Translations under genes and position numbers: made by a program
DNA from: Bretschneidera sinensis
Lineage: Eukaryota > Streptophyta > Magnoliopsida > Brassicales > Akaniaceae
DNA length: 64,000 nt
Assembly (NCBI GenBank): GCA_023935145.1
Contig: CM043698.1
Location: 86,679,501 to 86,743,500, forward strand
Reading direction: 5' to 3'
Shown: positions 12,415 through 23,711 of the stretch, piece by piece
Layout of the letters: the number at the start of each line of letters is the position of its first letter
Position numbering within the stretch: position 1 is the stretch's first letter
Notes under the pieces: generated by a model
Told to the model about the DNA's origin: nothing
The model's input: only the letters and a program-made list of their open reading frames with translations
The model's database searches: none

Positions 12415-13313
12415 TGTTGGAAAACCACCTTGGAGATGCCTAGGAGGTGATCTTCCAAACACCCATGTCTTGTATAAATAAATATAGCAATCAATCAAAG
12501 CAAGAAAGAACACAAGCAATTGTTATCGAGGTTCGGCAATGTGTCTACGTCCCTGTGAGCTCCTCTAAGCCCTTTGCACTAAATCTTATGAGTTCTTACA
12601 AACAGCAACACCTCTTCAAGAAACCTCTAGTTCTTGAAGAACCAATTAAGAGAAGAATGAAAGTGATAAGAACTATTACAAAGCCCTCTACCCAATCTAT
12701 GCTACTCTCTCTTTACAACCAGCCTCTCTTTTGAGATCTATTCTAGTGCCTCTCCTGTGTTTTGTGTCTTTGCACTCTCACACTTGCACTTAAATTCTCT
12801 TGTATGATGATCACTTATATGTCATATCTCACAATTGTGTTGAGATTGAAGATAGGTGACACTTTATATAGTGCACCACTTTTTGAGCCAATCTTTGAAG
12901 TCAATCTCCACCCTTAAATCTTGAGGATCATTCAATCATAGCCCTTCATCAATCCTTAGTGATCCTGTGCATTTTGTTCATGCATTCATGCACCTTTCAA
13001 AAGGCTGAAGAAACTAGTCTCAGTGTGCTTGGCGCCGCGGCCCAGAACAAGGCAGGTTGTAGCTCAAGCCAGGGCACACATGCATCACTCTCTGGGCATC
13101 GTGGACTGGGGGAGGCTGAGCAGCGGGGCACACCTACTCCAGGCTTCCTCCATGCTGGGCGCCACTGCCTAGGAAGGCTGGGTTATGGCTTGACCTGATG
13201 TTGTACTCTTCTTGACTGGTTGTGCGCTGAGGTGCACACTTTGTGTGCTGAGGTGCCAAGGTCTTATGAAGAACCTTTTCAAACCATGTTTAAACCTTAG
13301 ACAAACACCAATA
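12415..13313 (-). repeat. 3' LTR of the Copia element
   Basis: On the plus strand it begins TGTTGGAAAACC and ends ACAAACACCAATA. It pairs with 17635-18542 over its full length, with scattered substitutions and small indels. A GC-rich stretch at 13030-13260 with repeated TGTGCGCTGAGG-like words is shared with the other copy. Confidence 0.9.
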
Positions 13314-13394
13314 ATCTCTACCTTTGTCTAAGTGATTAAAACCAAACCCATTGTGCAGAGAACTCAGGATCCAAACTCATCTTGAGTCATCATA

Positions 13395-13775
13395 TCAACC
13401 GACTCCAATCTTAATTAGTCCAAGGCAATGATTGAACTTACTTAGAGGTAGAACCTTGAGGCCTAAATCTGCAGGATTTTCCTCTGTGGCTACCTTGTCC
13501 ACATGAATGCATCCTTCTATAACATTTTCCTGAATGAAATGATACCGAACATCCATGTGCTTTATCTTCTCATGGAACACCGGATTCATATACAAGTGCA
13601 ACGCACTTTGGCTATCCGAATACACCACCACCTGCTCTTTCAGGACCTTCAACTCTTCCAACAACCCTTTGCACCACATAGCCTCCTTAATGGCTTCCGT
13701 AGCCGCTATGTACTCAGCCTCGGTTGTTGAGAGTGCTACCATCGGCTGCAACTGACCTTCCAACTTACACAACAT
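13395..13775 (-). pseudogene. Copia RNase H domain
   Basis: The minus-strand segment reads VALSTTEAEYIAATEA, then VVYSDSQSALHL and HIDVRYHF-type sequence (KHMDVRYHFIQENV). These are the conserved motifs of Copia RNase H, including its acidic residues. The upstream part (YADSDYGADWDKRRSITSY) lies in the preceding segment in another frame, so a frameshift lies near 13740-13775. Confidence 0.9.
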
Positions 13776-14905
13776 CCATTTAAGTTGAAGAAGTAGGAGG
13801 TAATGGATCTTCTTTTATCCCAATCTGCTCCATAGTCCGAATCTGCATAACCCTCAAGACAGATGGACTTACCCCTCTTCTCATAAACTAGCCCCACATC
13901 TGGGCTTCTCTTCAAGTACCTCAGCAACCACTTCATCCCAAGCCAATACTTATTTCTGGGATTACTCATAAACCTGCTGAGAACACTTATTGCATGAGCA
14001 ATATCTGGTATAGTGCTTACCATGGTGAACATAACTGAACCAACCGCACTAGAGTAAGGGACCTTTTCCATTTCCTTCTTCTCTGCCTCCGATCTCAGAC
14101 ATTGATCGCTAGAGAACTTGAAATGACCAGCAAGGGGAACCTTCACTAGTTTGCTATCTTCCATAGAGAACTTAGATATCATCTTCTCTATGTAATAAGT
14201 CTGAGAAATCTTCAATCTGTTTCTCTCTCTTTCTCGGATGATAAACATCCCAAGGATCTTTTGTGCATGGCCAAGATCCTTAATCTCGAACTCCTCACTG
14301 AGTTAAGACTTCAATTCTTTTATCCTCTCCATGCTGCTCCCAACCAACAATATATCATCAACATAGATAAGGATGATCACCACTTTCTCCACCTTGTGCC
14401 CCTTATAGTACAAGCACAAATCATAGTAGCTCCTCATGAAACCCAAGCTAGTTATAAAGGAATCAAACCTCTTATTCCATTGCCGAGGTGATTACTTCAG
14501 GCCATAAAGAGATTTCTTCAATTGGCACACCAACTCTCCCTGCCTTCCTTCCTCATAGCCTTCAGGTTGCCTCATGTAGATGGTCTCATCAAGCTCTCCA
14601 TAAAAGAATGTTGTCTTAACATCAATTTTCTCAATCTCCCAATCAAATTGGACCACCATAGCCAATACTATCTGTATCGTCTTGTACTTCATAATCGGTG
14701 AGAATATTTCGGTGAAATATATGCCTTCTCTTTGTGTGACCCCTTCACCACCAGCCTAGCTTTATACCAGACTTCATCCCCTGGAGGATTCCCTTCTTTG
14801 ATCTTGTAGATCCACCTACAATCCACAACTCTCTGTTTTTCTGGTTTGGGCACCAATTCCCAAGAGTTGTTCTTCCTCAAAGAATCCATTTCTTCCTTCA
14901 TAGCT
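13736..14905 (-). pseudogene. Copia reverse transcriptase (broken)
   Basis: Minus-strand segments 14901-14689, 14692-14492 and 14248-13736 carry WELVPKPEKQRVVDCRWIYKIK, the VVQFDWEIEKIDVKTTFFYGEL block, QPEGYE and the C-terminal thumb. The catalytic YVDD box is intact near 14351-14365 on the minus strand, but lies in a stretch with stops between the second and third segments. Frameshifts occur near 14690 and 14490. Confidence 0.9.
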
Positions 14906-14907
14906 AG

Positions 14908-16150
14908 CTACCACTTTGACGACTCCTTACATTCCATGGCATCCATGTAAGTTTCTGGTTCAACCTCTCCTTCTATCCAAGGAGCTGCTACATTAGCATC
15001 CGTAAAACCATATCTCAAAGGTGGTCTAACCACCCTCCTTTCCCGGTCCCTTGTGAGCTGGTAGTCATTCTGACTTGCTGCATCATCTCCTTCTAGTTCA
15101 GCCTCTTCTTGAGTGTCCTGAGCTTGGCCTTCATCAATGGGCTCTACTTGGTCCGAACTCTCTTGCCTTCCTTGCTCTACCGAAACTGAATTTTCCTTGA
15201 TGTGATGCTCCACAAATTACGGGCTAGTTTGCTCACTAGCCCCTGCAGGGTTAGTTTTCTCCAAATAGGGAAATAACAATTCATTAAAAATAATATCCCT
15301 ACTTATTATGAGTTTCATTCCTTTTGGTTCTAAGGACCACAACCTATACCCCTTAACCCCATCACTATACCCAAGAAATACACATTTTCTAGACCTTTGG
15401 TTAAGTTTATCATCATTTTGATGTGCAAACACAGCACACCCAAAAGTCCTAAGGTTGCTCAACTCAGGGGGTTTCCCACTCCATATTTCTATGGGAGTCT
15501 TGAGCTCTAAAGCTCTAGAGGGTGATTTATTTACCAAGTATGCAGTAGTAGACACAGCTTCCCCCAAAAAATATTCTGGTAATCCGGACCCAATTAACAT
15601 GCACCTAACCTTTTCCATAAGGGTCCTATTCATCCTCTTAGCAACTCCATTTTGTTGAGGTATTTTTACAACCGTTCTATGCCTTAGAATGTCATTTAAC
15701 TCATAGAATTTATCAAAATCCTTATTGCAAAATTCTAAGCCATTATCGGTTCATAAAGCCTTAACTACCATACCCGTTTGAGTCTCCAGCAACTTTTTTC
15801 ACACCACAAATTTATTCAAAGCCTCTGATTTATTTTTAAGCAAATAAACCCAAACTTTTCTTGAATAATCATTAATTAAAGATAGAAAGTAATAGTTACC
15901 TCCCTGTGTTGGTGTTCTTACTGGTCCCCAAAGTTTCGAATGAATATAGTCTCCCCTTAGACTTGTGCACTCCGGTGTTGAAGCTGACCCGGTGTTGCTT
16001 CCCAAGAACGCAACACTCACAGAAATCCAATTTCTCTACTTTTTCACAACCAAGTAGACCATCCTTACTGAGAACTTGCAGGCCCTTTTCACTCATATAT
16101 CCTAAGCGAGTGTGCCAAAGGGTTGCCTTATCCATCTCATCCATCAAGTT
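14908..16150 (-). pseudogene. Copia integrase with GAG-pre-integrase domain (broken)
   Basis: Segment 16147-15896 carries the zinc-binding pre-integrase region (LWHTRLGYMSEKGLQVL, FCECCVLGKQHRVSF). A frameshift leads to segment 16020-15799 with the start of the catalytic core (INDYSRKVWVYLLKNKSEAL). After stops near 15750-15800, segment 15633-15217 resumes at MNRTLMEKVRCML and runs through WSGKPPELSNLRTFGC. Segment 15213-14908 is the variable acidic linker before RT. Confidence 0.9.
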
Positions 16151-16159
16151 TACTGCTTG

Positions 16160-17212
16160 ATCCTTGATTTATGTCTCTCCGATCATCCCATAGAGTCCAT
16201 CTTTTATTGTTGTTTTGATCACTATCAAAGATCCCTTGGTCACCTTGATCTTTCCTCCCTCTGCTTAAATGTATACCCCATGGAATCCAGCTGCCCCAAT
16301 GAGATCAAATTCCTTTTCAAATCTGGAAGATACCTCACATTTCGCAGCAGCCTTGTGACTCCATCAAACATCCTCAATTGGATTTCTCTTATCCTCTTCA
16401 CTTAGCAAGAAGTGTCATTCCCTAAGAAAACCTTTCCATCATTGGTTTCTTGGAAATTCTTGAACCAATCCTTGTGAGGGCACATATGATAAGTGCACCC
16501 GGAATCCAGGATCCATTTCTCGCTGCCTTGCCTCTTGCTCACATTTGAGCAACAACAAGAACATCATCTTGCTGTTCTCCTTTGGAAATCGAGCCTCTCC
16601 ATTAATGGTATGGCTTCTTCCTCTCTTATTCCACATCTTCTTCTTGCAATCTTTCATGAAATGACCCTCCTTATTACAGTAGAAGTATCTCTTTCCTCCA
16701 AATCTCAGTTTGGAATGAGATCTCCCATGGCTCTGCCCTCTACCTCTTGATTTCTCCCAATAGTTTCCATGAATGCTACTGCCATTCTGAGTTGCTGGCC
16801 TTCCTCTAACGAACAACCCTTCTTCATTTGATGCTTCCCTCATCTTGGCTTTGAAATCATGAGCCCTTATAGAATTAATCATGATTTCCTTGGTTAGTGT
16901 ATCTCTTCCATATTCAATAGCGTTAATCAAATTATCAAAACAATCAGGAAGATAATTCAATAAAATAACAGCCAATTGTTCATCCGGGAATGTTATGCTA
17001 CAGCGATTCAAATCTTGAACTAGCTTATTAAACACATTAAGATTATCTTGCAACTCTTTATTAGGATCCATTTTAAAAGCAAAGATTCTTTTAAGAAGAT
17101 AAATCTTATTAGGGAGAGTCTTGGTAAGAAACAAATAATCTAGTTTCTTCCATATGACAGTTGGATCTTCCGAGTCTCCGCACTCCTTTATCACGCTATC
17201 TGATATATGCAA
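16160..17212 (-). pseudogene. Copia gag (UBN2-type) and protease region
   Basis: Minus-strand segment 17212-16439 is a Copia gag: IWKKLDYLFLTKTLPNKIYLL, LNVFNKLVQDLNR, AVILLNYLP, followed by a basic stretch and a zinc knuckle near residues 175-190. The first knuckle cysteine is replaced (YFYCNKEGHFMKDC where C-x2-C is expected). Below 16439 the frame runs on through a protease-like region with stops at about 16410. The N-terminus of gag extends above 17212 to about 17400 with interruptions. Confidence 0.88.
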
Positions 17213-17536
17213 GAAAATAGTGTTTTATGTCATCTTCTTCATCTTAATCCACTTGTCCTTCGTGATATATGCTGGAAAAGCGTCATCTTCTCCAATAGCC
17301 AACTCCACCTTTTGTTTTATAAGAACAGCCTTGATCTTCCGCTTCCAAAAGGCAAAGTCTCCATTTCCATCAAACTTCTCAACAATGAAATTTGAAGCCA
17401 TCTTGTGGAGAAAATCCCAAATTTATGCAGCACCCACAATACCGTTCTTGAATCACCCTCAAGAACATGATCAGATCATGATCTTTACTCCGTTCTTGAA
17501 TCACCCAAGAAGTTGATCTTTGATTCTTGAAGTCTT

Positions 17537-17633
17537 GACTCTGATACTTTTTGTTCCAGCTCCGATAACCTCTCACCAAAACTCCTCCGGCTCTAATACC
17601 ACTGTAGTGGTATCTCCTCTAGCTTTGATACCA
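17537..17633 (-). repeat. Primer-binding site with three further degenerate copies
   Basis: The site next to the 5' LTR is 17622-17633, TGGTATCAAAGC on the minus strand. Similar words follow inside the element: TGGTATTAGAGC (17590-17601), a GGTTATCGGAGC form (17559-17571) and an AGTATCAGAGTC form (17537-17548). Spacing is 24-32 bp and the first copies share a trailing GGAGGAG-like tail, so this looks like a decayed tandem duplication of the priming region. Confidence 0.65.
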
Positions 17634-17634
17634 C

Positions 17635-18542
17635 TATTGGGAAACAACCTTAGAGATGTCCAGGAGGTGATCATCCAAACACCCAAGTCCACAAGGACTT
17701 GTACAAACAAATACAACTATCAATCAAAGCAAGAAAGAACACAAGCAATTGTTATCGAGGTTCGGTAATGTGCCTACGTCCTCGTGAGCTCTTCCGAGCG
17801 CTCTGGACTAAATCTTATGAGTTTTTACAAACAGCAACACCTCTTCAAGAAACCTCTAGTTCTTGAAGAACCAAAGAAGAGAAGAAAGAAAGTGATAAGA
17901 ACTATTACAAAGCCTTCTACCCAATCTATGCTAGTCTATCTTTACAACCAGCATCTCTTTTGAGATCTATTCTAGTGTTTCTCCTGTGTTTTGTGTCTTT
18001 GCACTCTCATACTTGCACTTGAATTCTCTTGTATGATGATCACTTGTATGTTTTGTCTCAAAATTGTGTTAAGATTGAAGCTAGGTGACCCTTTATACAG
18101 TGCACCACTTCTTGAGCCAATATTTGAAGTCAATCTCTACCCTTAGATCTTGAGGACCATTCAATCATAACCCTTCATCAATCCTTAGTGATCATGTGCA
18201 TTTTTTTCACGCATCCATGCACCTCTCAAAAGGCTGAAGAAACTAGTCTCAGTGTGCCTGGCGCCATGGCCCATAATAGGGCAGGCCGCGGCTTAAGCCA
18301 GGGCACATATGCACCACTCTCTGGGCACTGCGGCATGGGGGAGGCTGAGCCACGGCGCACACCTCTTCTAGGCTTCCTCCATGCTTAATGCCATGGCCTG
18401 GAAAGGCTGGGTCGTGGCTTGACCTGGTGCTGCACTCTTCTTGACTTGCTGTGCGCTGAGGCGCACACTTTGTGTGCTGAGGTGCCAAGGTATTATAAAG
18501 AACCTTTTCAAACCATGTTTAAACCTTAGACAAACACCAATA
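17635..18542 (-). repeat. 5' LTR of the Copia element, with TA...TA ends
   Basis: Plus-strand ends are TATTGGG and ACCAATA, a perfect 6-bp inverted pair TATTGG/CCAATA. The termini are therefore TA...TA in this copy instead of TG...CA. The other LTR begins canonically TGTTGG but also ends CCAATA. Confidence 0.9.
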
Positions 18543-19192
18543 GTTCTAATTTATTTCTTTTGAGTTTAAAGTTTTATGCTTAGCACTTTAATTGTGAAAT
18601 TTAGTTTCATAATCATGAGAGGCTAAAACCTTCATCTAAGGTTAAAGATGAAGCCTCGCCATTGTTTAGCATTATATTTTCATATATGTTCATAAAATTA
18701 TGATATTTTTAATATTAATGTTCTTTTTCAATTGTTTGAGTAAATTCTTATTATTGATTGTGTTTAAATTGTTCAAATTGAATATTCCTTGTGTTTCATC
18801 AGCCGGATACGGCGGATCATCCAAAGTAAATTGGATATCCATTGTTATTCTAAAGGGATACATTGGATGATTTGGTTAAATTAGGGTATTCGTTGTAATT
18901 TGTATAATGGTGGATTCATGGAATTATTTGATAGATTACTTTTATATAGAACATGAAAATATATACTTTACTTTGGTGGGGTGGATTTAGAACCTTAGTA
19001 TTTTTATCATTTGCTTTAACTCAATTTAGTTTAAGTTTACTTTTTTTTTTTGCAAGATACAATTCAAAAATTTGGAACTAGGTTAAAATAGGTTTAGTTT
19101 AAATAATAAAAAAATCCATTTTCACGACGCAATTCCCTATGGATTTGACCTCGCACTTGCACACACTATATTGCAAACGACTTGTGCACTTG
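18543..19192 (+). repeat. 3' LTR of the plus-strand Athila-like element, part 2
   Basis: It resumes at the duplicated GTTCT and matches 7288-7930 of the 5' LTR. It is interrupted 24 bp before its end by the minus-strand element; ACTTG (19188-19192) is the left target copy. Confidence 0.9.
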
Positions 19193-19877
19193 TGTTGAGC
19201 GTTTATCTACCTAAATAAATAAGAAAATAATCGTTCAGTTTTACTTGCAAGTGCACAAAGTCAATAGTAGCATAATGTGCAAATGCGAGATCATCTCCAC
19301 AGGGATTGGTGAATTTCATTTTTAGAATTAGCTTCACAATATAAAAAGAGAGAAATAAATATTGAGTCTAGATTGATAATGATAAGAACATAGGGCTGTG
19401 ATATCCACCTCTAATCATACTTTCTCAATAAGTAATGTGCCAATGCTCTAGCCTTATCATGAATACCTAATGGTTGTCAACCTAAGGGCATGGTATCTAC
19501 TTTTTAAACTATTGATTTCCCTAAACAATGAGTTAGGCATGGTATCTACTCTAACTCTTTTCTTTCTTAAGGGATTCAGCATGGTGTATACTGAGTTGTT
19601 CCTTAAGAGAGCATAAGATCTGTGGAAATCGATAACCATACGAGACCTAGGGTATGGTATATAATCTCGACTTCTCATGTTGATTAACCCTAGAATCCGG
19701 TGTGGATTTCTTTTGTTACTATTGTCAAACCCATGACTCGATCATCCAAATTGATCTAACTAACTAATCCATAACACATGCATACGTTGATCAGACATAC
19801 ACATATGAGGAATTCAATAAAAATAGGCCTTAATCAATTTAAAGCATCATAACATGGCTATTTGCAAAGGCAATCAA

Positions 19878-19924
<47 letters not shown>

Positions 19925-20328
19925 GAAAGCATAATTAGGTAAAGAGTTAGTTATACATGTTGTCTATGATAAACAACATCATAAACTAAATGGAAAATAT
20001 AAAACCCGAAGAATACTGTGGAGACGAGTCATCAATTCCTCTCCAAAGCTTACAACTTCAAACAAAAGTAAAAGATAAAAGAAAGATAATCAAAAAGTGG
20101 TTTATTTGTTTTACAAGTCTTTATATAGGGTTCTAAGGGTGCCCCGAAACCCTAATTTCCAATTTGAGAGCTAGAGACTTCTTTCCAAAACTGGCTCTGT
20201 CGCCTCTGGGACGTGTGCGCTCGATCGCGTGCTTTTGCACTCGAGCGCAAAGGTGCGCTCGAGCCTTCTAGGTGTGCGCACAAGTGCCTTTACGCTCGAT
20301 CACAAGAGAAGTGCGCTCGAGTAAGCTT
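19193..20328 (-). repeat. 3' LTR of the minus-strand Athila-like element, lacking its first ~190 bp
   Basis: It matches 29430 onward up to GTGCGCTCGA at about 20321. The remaining start of the LTR present in the 5' copy (30555-30748) is missing. A short duplicated word GAGTAAGCTTATAATA occurs at the breakpoint (20319) and again at 20371. An (AT)n run lies at 19880-19922, shorter than in the other LTR (30099-30161). Confidence 0.88.
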
Positions 20329-20796
20329 ATAATAATTTGGGTTGCACACAAAACCATGTTGATTTTTCATGAGTAAGCTTATAATAAAAACACATTTTTG
20401 TAGTGAATAAGAATTTAAAAGTTTAAGTTACTTACACAAGGTTGGTTTAAGGCATTGCAAGTTTGATTTGGTGTGTGGTGAATTAGCACATAGAAGATGG
20501 AGTTTCCAAATATTCTAATGTATTGTTTCGGTGTCCAAACCTTCATTGAATTCCTTATCAGATAGAACAATAATGGCATAGTTTTTACTTCTTTTCTTTT
20601 TTTCTTTCACCATGATATTTTTGCCATATTGAGTTCCATTAAGCTTTCTAATCGACCCTTGTAGCGAGTGTTTAGCCAATGACTCACAAACCAGATGGTT
20701 TTAGGGCATTAGGTGTAAAAACACCCCTAAGAACTTATTAACTCAAGTAAAAAATGCTACTAAACTAACAAGTCTTAATGCTGCCAAGTGAAATTA

Positions 20797-20955
20797 CCAC
20801 CTTTTGACGTGAACACTCACTGCTTACTGAGACAAGAGGTTCAGTTACTCAGCATAAATTTTTATGATCATTAAATGCTTAATTCCCACCTTTTGACGTG
20901 AACACTCACTGCTTACTGAAGCAAGAGGTCAAGTTACTCAGTGGAAAGTTTGTAA
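20797..20955 (-). repeat. Subterminal tandem pair of the minus-strand element
   Basis: Two units about 89 bp apart begin CCACCTTTTGACGTGAACACTC and contain CAAGAGGT...AGTTACTCAG. They are the counterpart of 11175-11345 in the plus-strand element. Confidence 0.88.
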
Positions 20956-21699
20956 TGATCATTAGAAGCATTTTGTTTTCTTTTTCTATGCCAAAGTGTT
21001 CTTCTAACAAGTTATCCAATTACAGTTAGGTCATGGAAACGTATACATAAGAATTACGTGTCATGCCTCACACAATCATGTGCTAATGTGCTCGTGTCAA
21101 ATCTAGATCAAACTTGTGAATTCTTAAGTGCCTTGAGGTAGGTAATTAAACTTTTAAAATTTGTATTACTAGGCTAGGTGTTCTAAATTTTAAGCTTACT
21201 AATGAAGTTTGATCATTTTTGTTTTAAATCAACCAAAATTTTTAAAACAAAATGAACATGCATTTATCTTTAAAACAAAAAAATTGGGGACATAGTGTGT
21301 GCATGTGTGTGCAAGTGTCTTTCTCTACCCCCAAACTTAATATACACATTGTCCCCAATGTGTGAGTGATATTGAAAGATCTGACCTGGGAGTTGGAGAA
21401 CTAGACTGCTGGCATGGCTCATAGTACGCCCTCAAACTTGAACTTGATGCACGCACTATGTTTCTAAAAAGAAAAACAAACGTTTTGCCGAAAAACAAGA
21501 AATCTGGAAAATAAACAGATAAATAAACATAAATAAGAAAACATACTATAATGAAAAGGATGTGTTGTGGGGTACCTCCCATGAGCGCTAAGTTTTATGT
21601 CTTCAGTCAGACGGGGTATCATCTCACTGCTGGTTATCAAGCGATGCAGTCGAAGAGGTACCAGGTGCAGGAGGTAGGCGATCGAGGATGGCCTGTAGC

Positions 21700-22835
21700 A
21701 TCACCTCCTATCATGCAAACTGCCCCTCCAACCCATCTATCCGTTGATTGATTAGACGGGTCGCCTCTCTATCCTCCTGACGGATATCGGAGAGCTCGCA
21801 GCAGAAGGAGAACAGCTCCTCGAGAGGGTGCTAGTACTCTATAGACCCTATATCTGGTTGGTCCTCCTCCCATGTAAGGCTCACTATTAGGTGCTCAGTA
21901 TCCATCGGATCATCTGCCACAGGCTCAGCAATAGGAACATTTACCCGGGGTCCTTGAGGCATGGGCAACTGGTTGAGGCTCTACTGGGCCCTCCCGAAGA
22001 ATGGATGGTCGCTGACTAGTCCGTCGACAGAGGAGCCTCTGATCCCTTTCTTCTTGAAGATGTGACCGAGTAAGAAGGGGAAAGGGAGCCCCAATGCATT
22101 AGCCGTGGTGGTCTGATGGCTATGCATATGGTCCCAGAACTTGCGCATCTGGCTCCATATGACGGCTGGTATGGAGTACCAGTGACCCTGATGAAAGGCA
22201 TAGAGTACCTGTAGGAACTGATCCCTCATCTGAGTCTTGTGCCCCAAGGGTCACACATTACGCTGGAGGATGAAGTCTACAAACCACAGGCGGGGAGGCA
22301 ACTTCGACCGACTCCCCGCATTGTTGTGCCGATCTGTATACTGGCCCGCACACATATCCTCGATAATGTGGGGCAGAGGAAATGAGCCTGGCTGCTCCTC
22401 CATATGGTTGTCCTCCGGAAGGGACTCATCATAGCAGTGGAGGGCAATGGTGATATCAGCAATGGTCAGCTCTATGAATCTGCCCTAAACTGAAGAGGAT
22501 AGGATCTCTGGGTGAGTGCAATCATAGGTCAGGTTCTCGTAGAAGCTGACCACGAATCTAGTGTAGGCCGTCGAACAGACTGGCTTGAATAGTCGCTTGA
22601 GACCCTGGGCCTTAAACTCTTGGACCGCCCATCTCATGGCCTCTAAGCTCTTGAAATCTCCATCGATGTTGAATGTAGTCTCGAATAGGATTTTGCGCTG
22701 TCTGAAACTAGGCCCGGTGGAATGGGAGCGGCTGTTGGAGGCTCGAGAATTGGATGCCATTTGCTTAGGCAGTATGGTGTAGGTTCTGTTGTAATTGCAC
22801 TCGATCGCCATTGAATGTGCACTCGATCGCACTGA
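21700..22835 (-). pseudogene. Athila extra frame, putative plant transposon-protein domain
   Basis: Downstream of integrase on the minus strand, segment 22832-22485 reads RKILFETTFNIDGDFKSLEAM, then FKPVCSTAYTRFVVSFYENL. Sequence resembling the same protein continues with frame breaks through ADITIALHCYDESLP and 22247-21981 (YSIPAVIWSQMRKFWDHMHS, ALGLPFPFLLGHIFKKKGI) to an acidic region near 21800. This arrangement matches the domain often annotated in plants as putative plant transposon protein, which sits where Athila elements have their extra, sometimes called env-like, frame. Its function is unknown. At least two frame disruptions are present. Confidence 0.7.
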
Positions 22836-23475
22836 GTGAGGTGCGCTCGATCACAAAGTCTCAGCGCTCAATCGCACTTGTTTAGACAATATGTCAAACA
22901 ATTTCTGGGCGACGAACACACTAAGCTGTGGAAGGTACACAAACGTGACCCAAACCTCCTAAAAATACAAAAGACAACCACACAACTCAGGAAATATGTA
23001 AAAAATTGGTGAAAAATAAAAAAGTAATAAAAAAATGTGTGTGATTGTGTGTAACTAAGTAGAAAAGCAACAAAATGGGATGAGCATACCCTGTGTGTAT
23101 GTGAACGTGAGTGTTGGGGTAAGAAGGAATCGATGACGATAGGGGAAAGAGGTATAGGATGAGGGCAGGCTGTTTTAATGGGAAATGAGATGGTGTGAGG
23201 GTGAGATTTGCTGTGAGAATGAAATGCTAGATGGGGAGGGCGAAAGAGCAAGGAAGTGCAATTGAGCATAGGTGAGGAAAAATGAGGGAATTGTGTTTTA
23301 AAACCAGCACGTGACTCTCTGCCCCGAGTGCGCTCGAGTGCATTGTGAATTGCGCTCAATTGCATTTGTGCTCAAATATGTGGTGTGGTGCGCTCATGCG
23401 CTATGGAGTGCAAGGCGAGAGTGCACTCGAGTACACTATGTAGTGCACTCGATTGCAAGGCAGAAAGTGCTGAAA
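22790..23475. repeat. Scattered CGATCG-type short repeats around the extra frame
   Basis: Degenerate copies of GTGCGCTCGATCGCA occur at 22797-22885 and 23325-23462, on both sides of an otherwise unremarkable stretch. The same words occur in the element's LTRs and upstream of gag (29155-29215). Confidence 0.8.
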
Positions 23476-23711
23476 ATAATAAAATATAAAAAGACTAAAA
23501 TAATGAAACTAAAAGGGGAAGAACTAGTAACGATACAACCATACTGTACTTTAGTGGCCTCAATACCACTAACCTCAGTAGAGGCACTTGAGCTACATGA
23601 TTATCAAAGGTGGAACGGCTCAAGCAGTCTCATGCTATAGTGCTATTTTCTTTGAAAATGGCACTTAGGGCCCACCTTTTATGGCTCAAGTGCTCTTGGT
23701 TCAACTGCATA

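Larger units (their letters stand above)
12415..18542 (-). mobile_element. Ty1/Copia retrotransposon inserted in an Athila-like LTR
   Basis: The element is about 6.1 kb with LTRs at 12415-13313 and 17635-18542. Minus-strand order is gag with CCHC knuckle, protease region, integrase, RT, RNase H; integrase before RT defines Ty1/Copia. Domain content and the RNase H tail fit the Tork/TNT1 side of the family (inference). Target copies are GTTTT (12410-12414) and GTTCT (18543-18547). All coding parts contain stops or frameshifts. The element interrupts the LTR sequence that is continuous at about 7287-7290 in the 5' copy. Confidence 0.93.

Noticed and set aside
12959..13198. GC-rich frame in the Copia LTR
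   Set aside because: It is LTR sequence repeated at 18188-18388, and the frame is not kept between copies.
19457..19678. A 73-codon frame conserved at 29673-29897
   Set aside because: Its conservation is explained by the two LTR copies of one element. There are no protein-like motifs.
22868..23365. A 165-codon minus-strand frame with a cysteine-rich hydrophobic end
   Set aside because: Low-complexity, overlaps the CGATCG repeat clusters, and no family resemblance. Probably leader sequence of the extra frame.
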